From Pelecanus crispus (taxonomy: Eukaryota > Chordata > Aves > Pelecaniformes > Pelecanidae), in the NCBI RefSeq assembly GCF_030463565.1, contig NC_134676.1:22176728-22240727 (forward strand): 64,000 nucleotides of DNA. The letters run 5' to 3'. The notes beneath the pieces are model-generated. The model saw only the letters and a list, made by a program, of their open reading frames with translations. It did no database searches and was not told the DNA's origin. Position numbers and translations under genes: made by a program. Of this stretch, positions 46,701 to 59,400 are shown one piece after another; the first letter of the stretch is position 1; each line of letters begins with the position of its first letter.

Positions 46701-49700
46701 TTTAAGTCAGGCTCTGCAAGACCTGAGACTCTTTTATGGTATTCAATTTCTTCACTGGTGATCCAGAAACTATGAAAACTACTATGAAAACTTCCACAGT
46801 GTGAAAACTTCCAGAGAACAGAAAAATTGGGGGGGCAGGAATAAACTATGAGGATGTGGAAGTCATCAACAGCAGCCTCAGTTGTTTGGTTTGTTGACAC
46901 CACTCATGTAAACTACATTTCAAGGAATTTAACTGCAAAGATACCCAGCAATAAGGAAAACTGTCCATGAGAACAAAATGGTGAACTACACTGACCAAAG
47001 CAGAAACCCTGAAGGGTTTATAGAGTCACAACAGGACATCTTGTAGTGATACTGTGACTCTGCCAAAAACCAACTGAGCTGAAACCAACTCAAACTCTGA
47101 ACACGACACATGGATTAACAACAAGCATTATTAAATTAGCATATACCAGCAGTGAAGTGGTAGATTCTCTGCTCCTTGGTATCTTCAAATCAAGAAAAGC
47201 AGTCTTTTAGGAATGTATGTTTTAGCCAAATGCAAGTCATGTATTAGTTAAGCACAAGTCAGTGAGTTCAATAATTTTACAGTTATGTGCAAATTAGCCA
47301 TCTGAGAGGCAGAGGAGATCCAGTAATCCATTTAGCCCCATGAGTCTATGACAACTCAACCTATCTCTCTAGAAAGTCTACCTTCTAAATAACTCATATC
47401 ATGAAGGCTGTTTATACATCTTCTACGAACATGCTCTGCTTGAAAGCAACTTTAAGGATTTAGAAGCTGTGCATTTGTGATGAAATAAGGATTGCAGTGA
47501 GTTACCTCAAATGTTCTTCTTGTAATTGAAGCAGTAATCTCTACCTTGGTGCAAACTTCTGGAGCTGTCAACACTCATAAACTGTTTCTTGGTTCTCTAT
47601 AAAGCTCTGTACCATTGCCATAGTCAGAAAAAAATTACTATTAACCTAAATTTTACTGTCCTTCAACAAGAATGTGAAGAATTTATTAGGTTGCTCTTTT
47701 TTTTAATCATTCCAAGTGTGTGCAAAGGCATGCAGATTTCACCAATATTAGCAGGGTTTTCATCCTTTTATTCACCTGTCATATTGATGGTCACAAATTG
47801 CCAGAAGGAACTATATAGCCTGTAAACCACTGTAGAGCATATAGACCGGAGTTATGGAATTCAAGACATTCAAGGAAAGCTCATTTCTCCCAAGACCCAG
47901 GACAGGGCTTCTGATACAGACACACATTAGTGACAAAGACAAGGAAAAGAATTACATCCTCAGCAGCTTGGGAGAAACCTTGATCCTATGAAATAAAGTA
48001 TCTGGGTTCCTTTCTGGCTCTCGTTAGTAAGCAAAGATTCCTGAAGGTTCAGTCAACAGGAAAGTAAGATGGCAATGTTTCAGGCTTGAGGGAAAGGATA
48101 GGAAGAAGGCTGAAGGGCCACTTTGTTGATTCAGTTGCATACTTTTGAACTGTCCCACAGGAGACTTACAATCTTGGTCTTTCCTTCCACAGGTCAGTAA
48201 TAGGTAATACAGGAGCTCCAGCAGAAATGTGCTTAGCTTTGAGGGCAGGAGAACAGTGCTTTTTAACTCTCAACTGCAACCCCTGGATTGATCATGAAGC
48301 TGCACTAGGAACCTTCAAAGAGATGTCTGAGCATCAATCCTGAATACAGTGTGCTGGATGTAGTGCATATTGTCTAATAAGTGGCAAAAAGTAGAAGAGG
48401 AAGACAGCTAAATGCATCACAGATTTTAGTTTTCAAGGTCATATGCTTTACAAACAGGAACAGATAGCCTGAACATACCTCGTGAGCAAATGAGAAGCCT
48501 GTTGGAAAACATCAAAAAGCATTTTTAGGCTGACCTCCACACCCCAGAGAACAGCAATGATCACCCATGTCAAATCTAACCCCTACTGGTCACAAACACA
48601 AGACTGTTTTCACAGCATCAGCCAACTCCATCTGGCATTTATGCTGGCATGCACCCTAGCAGAAAGCCTCCCCACAAAATGGAAAGTCTGCTCAGTGCTG
48701 TGAGACCACAGCAGCAAAGAATGGTCATTTCATCCAGCAAGCAAAGGCATGTGAATGGACTCAACTGAGCCAAACACTGAACTGGTCTGGAGGAAGAAGC
48801 AGGACAGTTAGGAACAAGGAAACTATGCTGAATCAACCAGCCTCACCAGACTTTTCTGGGTTCCACCAAAGACTCCCTGACTGGAAGGAGATAAAATGTA
48901 GAACTTAATTAAAAAAAAAAAAAAAAAAAAAAAAAAGGCAATTTTGCAAACACAAGGAATTGTTCCAGCTGCAGCAATCAGCTGCCACACAGCAAGTGAG
49001 CAGCAGGGGTGGAGACAAAGTTGGGTTTTACACTGATATTAAGAAGAGATGAACTCCACTGGTGGCTGAGAACCAATGCTGTAATTGGAACAAATCCCTA
49101 ACTCTTCTGAAGGAGTCTCAGCTTTAAGGATCGTAAGTGTAGCATAATTATGCTGCTTTAAAAAGGTTTTCTTGGCAGTTTCCTGCTTGTCAGAATTACA
49201 TTCATTAAACACGATGGAATAGCCTAAGCTATATCATTTTACAGATCTTTTTATTTGGGAATACGTAATTCTCATGCATCAAATATGTCACGTTGCTGAA
49301 CAGACTGAGAAAACAACGTTACTCTGACTATTTTAGGGGAAATATGTAGTAAAATGCAGGAGCTGAGTTGTTTAATAAAGCGTTAGTCTCTTTTATTAAT
49401 TTAAAGAAAAAAAAAGGGACTTTCTGGTAAAATACGTAATTCAGTGTTTGTATTTACTGCCCTCTAGTGATAATGTAAGCATTAGCTATGAATATATAGG
49501 AACACATCACACTTTTTTCAGACAAAAATCTCACAATGTGGTCCAGTAATTTTCGACCATACCACAGCAGGGTCTTTACAGGTATTCTCTACAACTGCAG
49601 TTATTTTCAACAAAAGCTCCTGAGCAATTGTACAAGCACCACAAATTACACCCTACTTCAACCCATGTTTTGGGGACCACCAGCAATCTTTAAGATGCAT

Positions 49701-50798
49701 TATTCACCCTACAGTTTTCTTGCAGGAATTCTTGTACATAATGATAGAGTACAGTATGCATATAATGGTTTCAAAAAAACCAACAACCCTGCAGTAAATG
49801 GAGTTTAATTTCAACAAATCTTTTGCTGTTTACAATACTCTGCTATATATTTATTTTCCCCTTAATTCAATGCTGTCAAAATGATGTAAATTACAAAAAA
49901 GCTACCGTTAAATCTAATTTAGATCAGAGAAAAGTGGATCAGGGTGTCATGACAGCTGCAGTTATGACAGCAGATTTGAGGAGGCGGTCGCCCTAGCAGA
50001 AAGCAGTGATGAATAGCTCAGGTGGTTCTCTCTATCACATTTGGCAAGTGACAGAATCAAATGCGTAACCACAATTCTGTGGTTTTATCCACGAAATTAC
50101 TATTGTGAACACTACGTGACGTGAACAGAAGGTTTTTCAAGTTTTGTCCTAAAAGCAATGTCAAAAAAAACACTTTACTTTTACTTGGAGATATATGGAT
50201 ACGTATCACATCATAAAACCACAGTACGTATCATGGTTTTATGCATGTGTCAATATGTACCCACAGTATATTGATACAAAAGCACAATACATCTGCATCA
50301 CAACGGGAGAAGTGAAACAACAGACCAGAGTTATTTATACCTCTGGCCTGGAAATGCTTCAAACAAGTACCCTGGGTTAAGGCAATATTTTTTAAAATCA
50401 TGCTTAAATTATTGTGATGTTAGTGGAAATACCTACTCCAATTAATCATATTAGCATATTTCTCAACAGACACCAAACCGTTCTGCTCGAAGTTTCTCTC
50501 TGTGTCTACAAAAGATGCTGGCACACAAATCAAATGGGTGCTCACCTTGGACTGGACATGAGCCCAGGGAACCTGGAGGAAACTGTGAGATTTCATACTT
50601 CATATTTTTTGCATCTACTCGATATGCAAAAATCTATCATATTTACGCAAGCTATTCCAATAGCATGGTTCTCTTGCTATTACTGCTCCGAACAACTTCG
50701 CAGGGAACAATCTAAAGAGAATCTTTCAAAACAGCTCTGGAAGAAGCCACAAATACTACCACGAGAGGGCCCTAACCTGAACTCTTTTGTAAGAGTTC
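43701..50798 (-). other. PDE4D: Intron of longer PDE4D isoforms (upstream of D6), first part
   Basis: AT-rich sequence with no recognised exon, RNA gene or transposon. It contains an A26 run at 48911-48936. It counts as intron only because the longer isoforms must start beyond the window. Confidence 0.75.
48911..48936. repeat. A26 homopolymer
   Basis: Uninterrupted run of 26 A following TTAATT. No retroposed sequence is recognisable upstream, so it is annotated as simple sequence. Confidence 0.95.
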
Positions 50799-51370
50799 AC
50801 CCCTGTACTCGGCACTGGTGAGGCCGCACCTGGAATACTGTGTCCAGTTTTGGGCCCCTCACTACAAGAAAGACATTGAGGTGCTGGAGCGTGTCCAGAG
50901 AAGGGCAACAAGGCTGGTGAAGGGTGTGGAGAACAGGCCTTATGAGGAGCGGCTGAGGGAACTGGGGTTGTTTAGCCTAGAGAAGAGGAGGCTGAGGGGA
51001 GACCTTATTGCTCTCTACAACTACCTGAAAGGAGGTTGTAGTGAGGTGGGTGTTGGTCTCTTCTCCCACGTAGTTAGTGATAGGACGAGAGGAAATGGGC
51101 TCAAGCTGCGCCAGGGGAGGTTTAGATTGGATATTAGGAAAAATTTCTTTACGGAAAGGGTAGTCAAGCATTGGAAGAGGGTGCCCAGAGAGGTGGTGGA
51201 GTCCCCATCCCTGGAAGTGTTCAAAAAACGGGTAGATGTGGCACTCTGGGACATGGTTTAGTCTAGTCTACCCTTGATTGGTTTAGTGTGGACTTGGTAG
51301 TGTAGGTTAATGGTTGGACTGGATGATCTTAAAGGTCTTTTCCAACCTAAACGATTCTGTGATTCTATTC
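50799..51370 (+). mobile_element. CR1 LINE, 5'-truncated 3' end with open ORF2 C-terminus
   Basis: About 570 bp of a chicken-repeat-1 non-LTR retrotransposon, antisense to PDE4D. An unbroken frame (50818-51261) gives the C-terminal end of the CR1 ORF2 protein, with family hallmarks [44 protein letters not shown] and [11 protein letters not shown], then a stop. The 3' UTR follows with GGATGATCTTAAAGG and the terminal octamer-like ATTCTGTG ATTCTATT. The 5' end is truncated as usual, losing the endonuclease and most of the reverse transcriptase; it cannot move. The open frame and clear match to the family suggest a fairly recent insertion. It is the strongest evidence that the genome is avian or of a close relative. 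Confidence 0.95.
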
Positions 51371-53431
51371 CATAATGATTTGTTCCCTTACAATACCCTG
51401 GCAGCAATTTGTTTGCTTTACAGTAATTCTTGTTTTTTTATGGAAACTGTAATTTGAATGGGGAAGTAGAAAATAAAATAGAAATTATTTAATTATCACT
51501 TCATTTCCAGGACTCACCCTAACACATCTCTTGTACAAGCTGTTCAGCCTTTAATGTGACCAAATGTCAAAACCAAATAGTTCTATAGCTCATCAGAAGA
51601 CCCGCTCCCTGTCCTTTGAACCTCCTTTTAGGCGGAGTCCTCTCTTGAAAGAGCAGAACCAACCAAGACCTGTCACATATGGAAGAGAAAAAACATTTAT
51701 GCCCCTTCCCTTAATGCATGTATTACGTAAAATGTATACATAGTGACTTGTACAAGACAGTGAAGTAGTCATAACAATTCCCAAAATAAAATAAGGAAAA
51801 AAAAATTAAAACAAGTGAAAAATAAATCAGATGTGGGACAAAAGAAAAAGATAAGACCTCCTCCTTAAAATTGCATCCATGGATGGCATAGCAACTCATT
51901 CATAGCCACATCCTTTTGTCCATTTTTTCTTAGAGAATGCTGTTGCGGAGGATCTGCTACTGCCATTTCTAGTCTTTCTCCTCAATTCTTTGCATTACAC
52001 ATATCTATTCCTGTCTTAGAAGCAATGATGACGTAACAGCCAGAGCACTGCTATCACGTTCACTCCTTCCCCTTACCTGCAAACAAAAATGCATCCTGCC
52101 TCTCCACCTGATCCAGGCAAAGTGCAGTGAGAAAGCCGGTGGAAATCTCAGCCTCAGATACAGCCGCACAATTTAGCTTATACCATATTTTGTGTTTCAT
52201 TGAGCTGCCACTTCCGTGTCCTGCTTTGAATCCGGACATTTTCCAAACAACATGTTGATACCCACTCCCCAATTCCCACAGTGTAGCCCCAGCCAAGGAT
52301 GCTTTGTCAGGGCAACTAATAGATAAAACTGGCAAGTTTTGCTGTAAGTGGAGTCTCAGGGCTGCTTCTATGCTCCTCAGCAGTAAGCTGCTATGCTTTA
52401 CAGACACTTCAACATGCTTTACAAAAAGCAAAGAAGAAAAACGAATCTGACTTGAAAGACCAGTGTGATCTAGCATATCCATCTCCTTTATATGGCTATG
52501 CCTACTTCAGCGCAGCTGTGCAGAGACTTTCAGTCCAAAGGCATTTAAGAAAAGAAGAGTAAATGTGTCAGAGGTACTGCAAAGACATAACACTTCAATA
52601 ATGCACCTAAAATTATGCAATATCAATGTTGAAGGAATGCTGCTGTTAATAAAAAGCAGTGTGCCATGGAGATACATGTGCTCTTAGCTCCAGCTAAGCA
52701 CCCGTGCCCTGCGGCACAGGAATTCCTACAACTTGTACATGTTATCCCAGCTACAGCAACTGCAGATACCTTTTCTTTATGCTTATTTGCATAAGAAAGA
52801 TTTACAAGCTACATCAGTGTAACGTCTCATAAAGATAGCTGTATTATGGGATAAAAACACAGTGGACAACTTGTGCTAAATCCATAAAGGTATTCACACT
52901 AGAGAAATTATAAGGGTGATTTCTTCTAATATCAAAATGCTCCTCTGAAAACAAGTACTTTGTCATTTAAGTATTGTGAAAAGAGAAACAGGATTTTTTT
53001 CCTAAAATGTAGTTTTTGGGAATTATAACATTTCTCTTCTTACTGAATGGAAAAGATTTGCCTTTAAACGTATCTGACAAAGTTTTTCCTCCTTTTCCTA
53101 GTTCATGTCTAGTTAACATTTGCCTAGTTAACACTGGCAGCCACATCTGACAGACATAGTAGGTTAAAAAATACAAGTAAAAAATTCCAGCTTGCCACCA
53201 GTTACAAGGAGTCATACTGTACTTATTCCTTGATCATCCCACAGATCTCATGCAACTCTAACGCTGTTACTCACAAACGATTTAAAGATATCTAGAAAGA
53301 AAAACCTCTGCAGTTTTTCCCTCCTTTTGTCCTTTACGACGGTTTTTTCCTCAACTTGCATGTCAATTTGGGCTACAAAGTAGGTCTGTAATAAAAGGAA
53401 TATAAAATGCAGAACCATCTGAATAACTCAG

Positions 53432-53469
53432 ATATATTTTTTTATATATATATATACACACACACGCAC
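53432..53469. repeat. Compound (TA)n(CA)n microsatellite
   Basis: Seven TA units (53443-53456) run into about five CA units, then CGCAC. Likely polymorphic. Confidence 0.9.
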
Positions 53470-56400
53470 CCTGCAAGTAAATACCTACCCCATAAGTATC
53501 TACTGTAGCATATCCACAAAAGAGGTCTGTACCCACGTGACGCATTTTTGCAGACAGCTATCTCTAACAAACGTGCAAAGAGGACCAATAACTTCACTCA
53601 AGGGCTGTGATGGCACACTCAACCTAAGACTGATAGAGCCATACCTGCAAAAACTGAGCTTCATGGATGTTGCCTATCTCACGCAGAAAAACTGGCTTGC
53701 TATGTGAGGACAAAAAACAGCTTCACTGGTATTGCTGGATTAATCTTACTTCTCCTGTAACGTGACATTCTTATTTTAATGAGGTGTTCCTACTGTAGAC
53801 CTGGCCAAGCACATGCTTTTAATAGTTCATCAGAAATCTGGTTGAATGGTTGCCATTTCATACTAAAAGAAATGAGTCTCTTAATCATGTCTTAAAGCTA
53901 CAGTCATACTTAATGTATATACTGTTCTTGTGAAAAAGCAAAAATTAAATATGACTTTTTTTCCTATTCCAATATATATGAAAACCAAATACGAACCAAA
54001 CTAGTTCCTACCCTTCTAAATACTATTGCTCAGTTTACAAAAAAAGACAGAGGGTAAAAGCCATCCTACAAAAAAAAGCAATGTACTACAAACAAAAGCA
54101 GAGAACTGTGAACTGTAAAGTAACTACTAACACTGCAACGAGCTCAGCACAGCTCTGATATAAACACACCTTAGCAAGTGCCTGTAAATCATCCACAGTA
54201 GATACCAACGTTTTGAAAGCAGAGTGCAAGTTGTTTCATGCAATAGGCTCCAGTTCCTATTAAACCGTGGCTGTTGTATTTGTAACTAAATTGCAGGTGA
54301 CAGTGTCATTGTTCTTTCAAGGAAAAACTCAGCAAGGGTTATTCTCCAACTAATATTCATTCCAATGTGTCCTTCATACCTTTCATTTGATTATTTAGAT
54401 GCTCTAAACATGCTCTAAATCTATGTAGATTCACAAAAAATTAAGATCTATCCGTCCAAAACAGGAGAAACAACCAGTCTCATCCATTACACCCTTGTCT
54501 CATGCATACAGGGAAACACACAAAAATATAATGCTACTTTTTTTCGTCCAAGTGAGTGCTTCACTCAAATACCTCTAGGTCAAATTAAGCAGACAAGCAC
54601 AAACCCCAAGTGGTTTCCAGTCCCACAGTCAGATGTACTGTGAGGTTGGGTTTACCGGTACACAAGAGAGATGGAGACAAGATAACAAAACCAGGCCAAA
54701 GAGAGCTGTGTAGTTTCCTGAATTGCATACTTATTACCTGTGTGATTTAAACCCCTCTTACAAGAAGTTTCAGCATTTGCATGAGGAAGCTCGTGGTATA
54801 TTCATGTTTCCTTACTTCTGTGCCTATTGGTACCAGTCGTTTGCCTCTCTATCCTACACATAGGATCCTAGTGTCTTTTTGGGCACTGACTTCTTGTGTT
54901 GTGGTGACAGCGCACAGTGGGGTGCTGCTGCATTTGGATCATGCAGAGCCAACACTCTGCTCCGTCACCTGGTGCTCAGTTTGCCAGCTGTGGATGCCTG
55001 CATGCCTGGCCAGGGTTTGGCAGGTTCAGACCAGGCTACGCTGGGGAGGCGCTGGCTGAGTGCTGGTAAGGAGGAGTGACGCACCCATGCCTGACGGAGA
55101 ACACTCCTCACTCTCCCATGCCAACACGGACGGGTTCCTTTGGGTTTGGTAACCCTCTTTAACCTTGTGCAGGAGCAGAGCGGGCAAGGGCTCAGACTCA
55201 CAGCTGAGTCTCAGCTGGGCAGCAACCAACAGCTGAGAGGCATCTGAAGAAATGGACTGTTAGCATCCTTCATCTCTAGCTGCCGGAGTTGCCATGTAGT
55301 TCATCGTTCATAATACAGACAGGAAGGAACATCTAGGATCAAACTTGCTCAGGAGAGCATGCTCTTGGAAACTGAAAGCATCAGGAACAACGACTGAGGG
55401 TCAGGAGACGCCACTGGATGCCTGGTTTTTCCATGACTGCAGACCTGGAACATCACTCTACCCTGTGAACATTTTGTTCCTTCCCACCCCACGCTGTGGA
55501 CTGTTGCGAGACGGGGGCATTAACCCAGAACCACTCTCGCGCTACGTGGCTCATGTACCCTCCAGGCTGGAGCTGGTTCTCGTCTTGCCAGCTCAGAGCC
55601 GGTGGGCTACAGCCAGGAACCCTCCCAAACGCTGCTGGTTCTGCACTAAGTTTTATTTAAGGTCACTACAGGGAGCTGCTGAAGCACAACTACTACACCT
55701 ATTAGTCTCCAATACAGTCTCATCACAACAGCTGAAAGGATTTTGCAGGAGCCCTCTCACCTGGCTGAATTTCACTTCTAACGAAGTGAAAATTAAGACC
55801 AAACAAAGCCCCAAGATTATCTGAAGTCACACAGTACACAGGAGTATAAACATATGCATTTCTCATTAGCTTTGTAGAACTGGATTTCAGGTGAGAGGCT
55901 CCCTTTCAGTAATCCTACACCTTTTTTACACTATTTTTGCATTATTCACAACTGATTGTCCAAATGTACAAAATGTTTTTACGTTAACTTTTCTAGAAGA
56001 ATAAATAGTATGGAATATACAAATAGATATCAAGGTTGTCTTGCCACCTCAATGTAGTCACCCCTCAGTAATGTTACTGTGGGTTGCTCCTGAGCAATCC
56101 TGGTTTGACAGAGACCAATAAATCATATTTACAAGGAAACAATCTTACTGCTAAATCAGTATTACCTTTTAAAATGCTCAAATGAAGCTTGTATTTAGCA
56201 ATATTCAGTATGTACTGTAACACTATATAGTAATCAACTTTTGTAAACACTGCTCTTATTCATGGTTTATAACCAGTGAATATTTTCTATTTAACAATGA
56301 TTAAATGCACATCAGTAATGAATTAATTAATATACTTTAGCTTTGATAATTTAGGTCACTTATAAACTTCTATAGCATAGCAAAGCATTAAAGATAATTT

Positions 56401-59400
56401 CATTTGAAATGCAGGACCTCTGTTTAATCAATGATAACCCACAAGCACTTATTTTCTTTTCTGAACAGTAAACTGTAATGAATCCCGCAATTCAATTAAT
56501 GCAAAATTAGAAACCAAAGGCAGACTGAAAATCATGAAAATAACCACACACTGAAAACAGATTAGGTTCCACTAACAAAAGTACATCATTAGATTGGGGT
56601 ATATTCTCTGAATATTGAACTTGCAATATGGATACAAAATACACAGACATTATTCAAATAAAAGATTATCTATTAACCTTTCAATATTACTAGGTACCTT
56701 ACCAAGAAACAAGGCATTTTTCATATTTCAGTCCTCTTAAACAGATACTTTAAGTCTTTATAAAAATCATCCCTAGTTTGAAAAACATCTTAAAATCAAA
56801 CAAAACCAAGATGCTCTAAATAGATACGGCATCATCTTCAACTTTGGCTTGCCTTTTTACTAGTAAAAAAAAAAAAGCTGGGAAAATCTGGCTGCTTTTT
56901 GCCCATTTACACATTTACATACAATGTTTGGAGCAGCTGGAAAAGCTCTGAACAGCACATGAAACACTGGAGAGACCTTGGCGGATGCAGAAAGACATCA
57001 ATCTGTCCATTTACATGAGGGTTCACATACACAGACAAGCCCATTTTTGCCGTAAGAAGGACAGAAATGTTAAAAAGGCTCACGGTCTGCAATCAATTAA
57101 ACTTCCTCCAGCCCTCCAAAGCCCCTGCTTACCAGCCAATTCTACTGTTTATCAAAGAGATAACGATGCTAAATAAAACCAGCTATGGGCTCCATCCACA
57201 GCCTGATGAAGTAAATTTAAAGACTCTCATTAGCTCCAGCAGGCATTAAAAGATGAAGTTCTAGTTGAATCTGAACAAACTGTTCAAATGCCCCAGGCAA
57301 TGGGAGTGATGCTCTAGAACTGCCTTCCAGCCCTAGCAGTGCCATACTTTTGCTCAATCTCCAAACCAGAGAACAAAACTGAAAGAGTGTAACAAGTGAA
57401 GTTCACCTGTATGGGACTGCAGAGTTAACTAGGGAGTTTACATCTTGTCTAAGGCACATTCCATCAAAAATTAATTAGGATGCAACACTTTGTAACTTCA
57501 GTGAATACTAAAGTTAACTTCCATAACCACTTCATGAGATTGATATTCCTGTCCTATTAATTACTGCTTAATTTAATGCTACATGTGTCAAAAGCATATT
57601 CCTAGCTTTTAAAAACCAAACGTGCTGCTGATTTTTAGACTGTTTTCTCAGCATGCATTAGGTGACGTGAATTCCCAATATTGCCCAGTCCACTGTAGGC
57701 ACAACACATACTTTTCGGGACTAGAACAAACATTTGCCTTGTCTATTGTTCAGCATACTGCTACATTAGTCACCTTATATTAAAATAATGGTATTAATAC
57801 ATAAAGTTCCAGGTCTTGATTAGAAAATTTTCCAAGAGCAAAAGGAATATGAGGCAAAGCTGAGCTATTCATCCGAGTCTGCAGACAGACTCCCTGAAGC
57901 TCGCTGGTAGTCAAAAGGTACAAGTCAGAATGGATCTTATCACTTCCAGTGCTGCCACCTACGAGCCCGTGAGCAAGCCAGCCAGCAGATGCCGCATGGG
58001 TCAGCGTGACTTTTGCTGTTCAACAAAGCTACGTGCATCACCAAAGGCAAGACACCATTGCTGGGCGGGATGCAGGGTGAAAAGACAAATTGGGGAACAG
58101 ACAGATTTGTGTAGAGCATGCTATTTCACAACAGTCAAGACACTGTAGAAGGAACCTTAAAAAGAAAACAAAACCAAACCCCACATGACTCCTCCCTCAA
58201 GAGCAATTAAGGCATGGTTTCATACCTAGGCACACTGTTCAAACAACAGGGTGTAACAAGATTAAGACCAACACCTGTCCTCTCATCCTCCACTTAGGTC
58301 AGTCAGGCAGCTTTAATTTTCTACAACCATGACATTTTTCAAGCTCTGATAATAACTGCAAAAACAAACTTAAAACCCCTATGTACATCAGCATGCTTTT
58401 ATTTATACCACATCTAGAAAAACTGAAAGACACATGAGCATAGAAATAGTATCTACCTGGAAAGACAAAAATTCACAACATAGCTATCAATTTTTTTTCT
58501 TACTGCAGTTCTACTTTATCCCAAAAGCCCAGTTTTATTTTGTATTGTTGTATCATTCCTATAACCAAGCTATCTTTCACAGCTCTGTGAAACAAAGATC
58601 AGATTACAGATGTATATTCCTGACCACTAAAGGAAAATTACTTCTTAAGTTTTAGCTGCCAAATGCCAAGTTTCGTTTCTGCTGAAGTTTTCCAGAGCAC
58701 TTCATCTTCTTGTACTTAAAATATAGTCATTCCATTTTAAAAATCAAGTTCTGTAAACAGGGATGTACTGAAAGCTGTGCTAGGAATGCCAAGCTCTATG
58801 TTATCAACCAACTGCATCATCTTCACAGTGATGAGCTTTAAGAGCTCTCCTATAATAAATCCTCTGAAACGTTTTCAGCAACAACTAGAAAGAGCTGCAG
58901 AAAATCACTCCCAGCTAACACATGTACATATTTGTTTTTACTGATGCTAAAAAATGAGGAAAATGCAACTAATTACCAAATTATGAAATGCAATCTTACC
59001 TGGGTCCAGTATTCAGACATACAAAACTTTGACCATGCATAAGAGTACAAGAAAAACAGTCATTTTACTGAGAAATCTGAGGTCTGGGCTTTAAAGTTTA
59101 TGCATCCAAAGAGATATTCTATGATTTGTCAAATAATTAATCACATTAATATTTCTCAGGAGTAAACGTGCTTATAAATTTTCCAGCTAAAGTTTCCATT
59201 GCAAGTGAAAAATAATTTCATGTAAAGGCACCCTTACATACTGAATTTCAGATTTTGTTTTTTGTAAGCTCTCTTCTTGCAAGTAGTGTGTTTCAGAAAA
59301 CCTCTGACGTGCACATACAGAACAGCTTTGTAAATCCAGCAAAGATACTTTCTGGCTTCTTGTTGAGCCACACTAGCCTGCATTTACTCCAAAATGGCAC

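Noticed and set aside
48840-48936. A26 run as the tail of a processed pseudogene
   Set aside because: No coding remnant or target-site duplication visible upstream; a simple homopolymer is enough.
58998-59040. ATG-led mini-exon on the minus strand ending in CCCAG|GTAAG, a possible alternative PDE4D first exon
   Set aside because: It ends in phase 2, which fits none of the PDE4D acceptors in the window, and is not a known PDE4 N-terminus.
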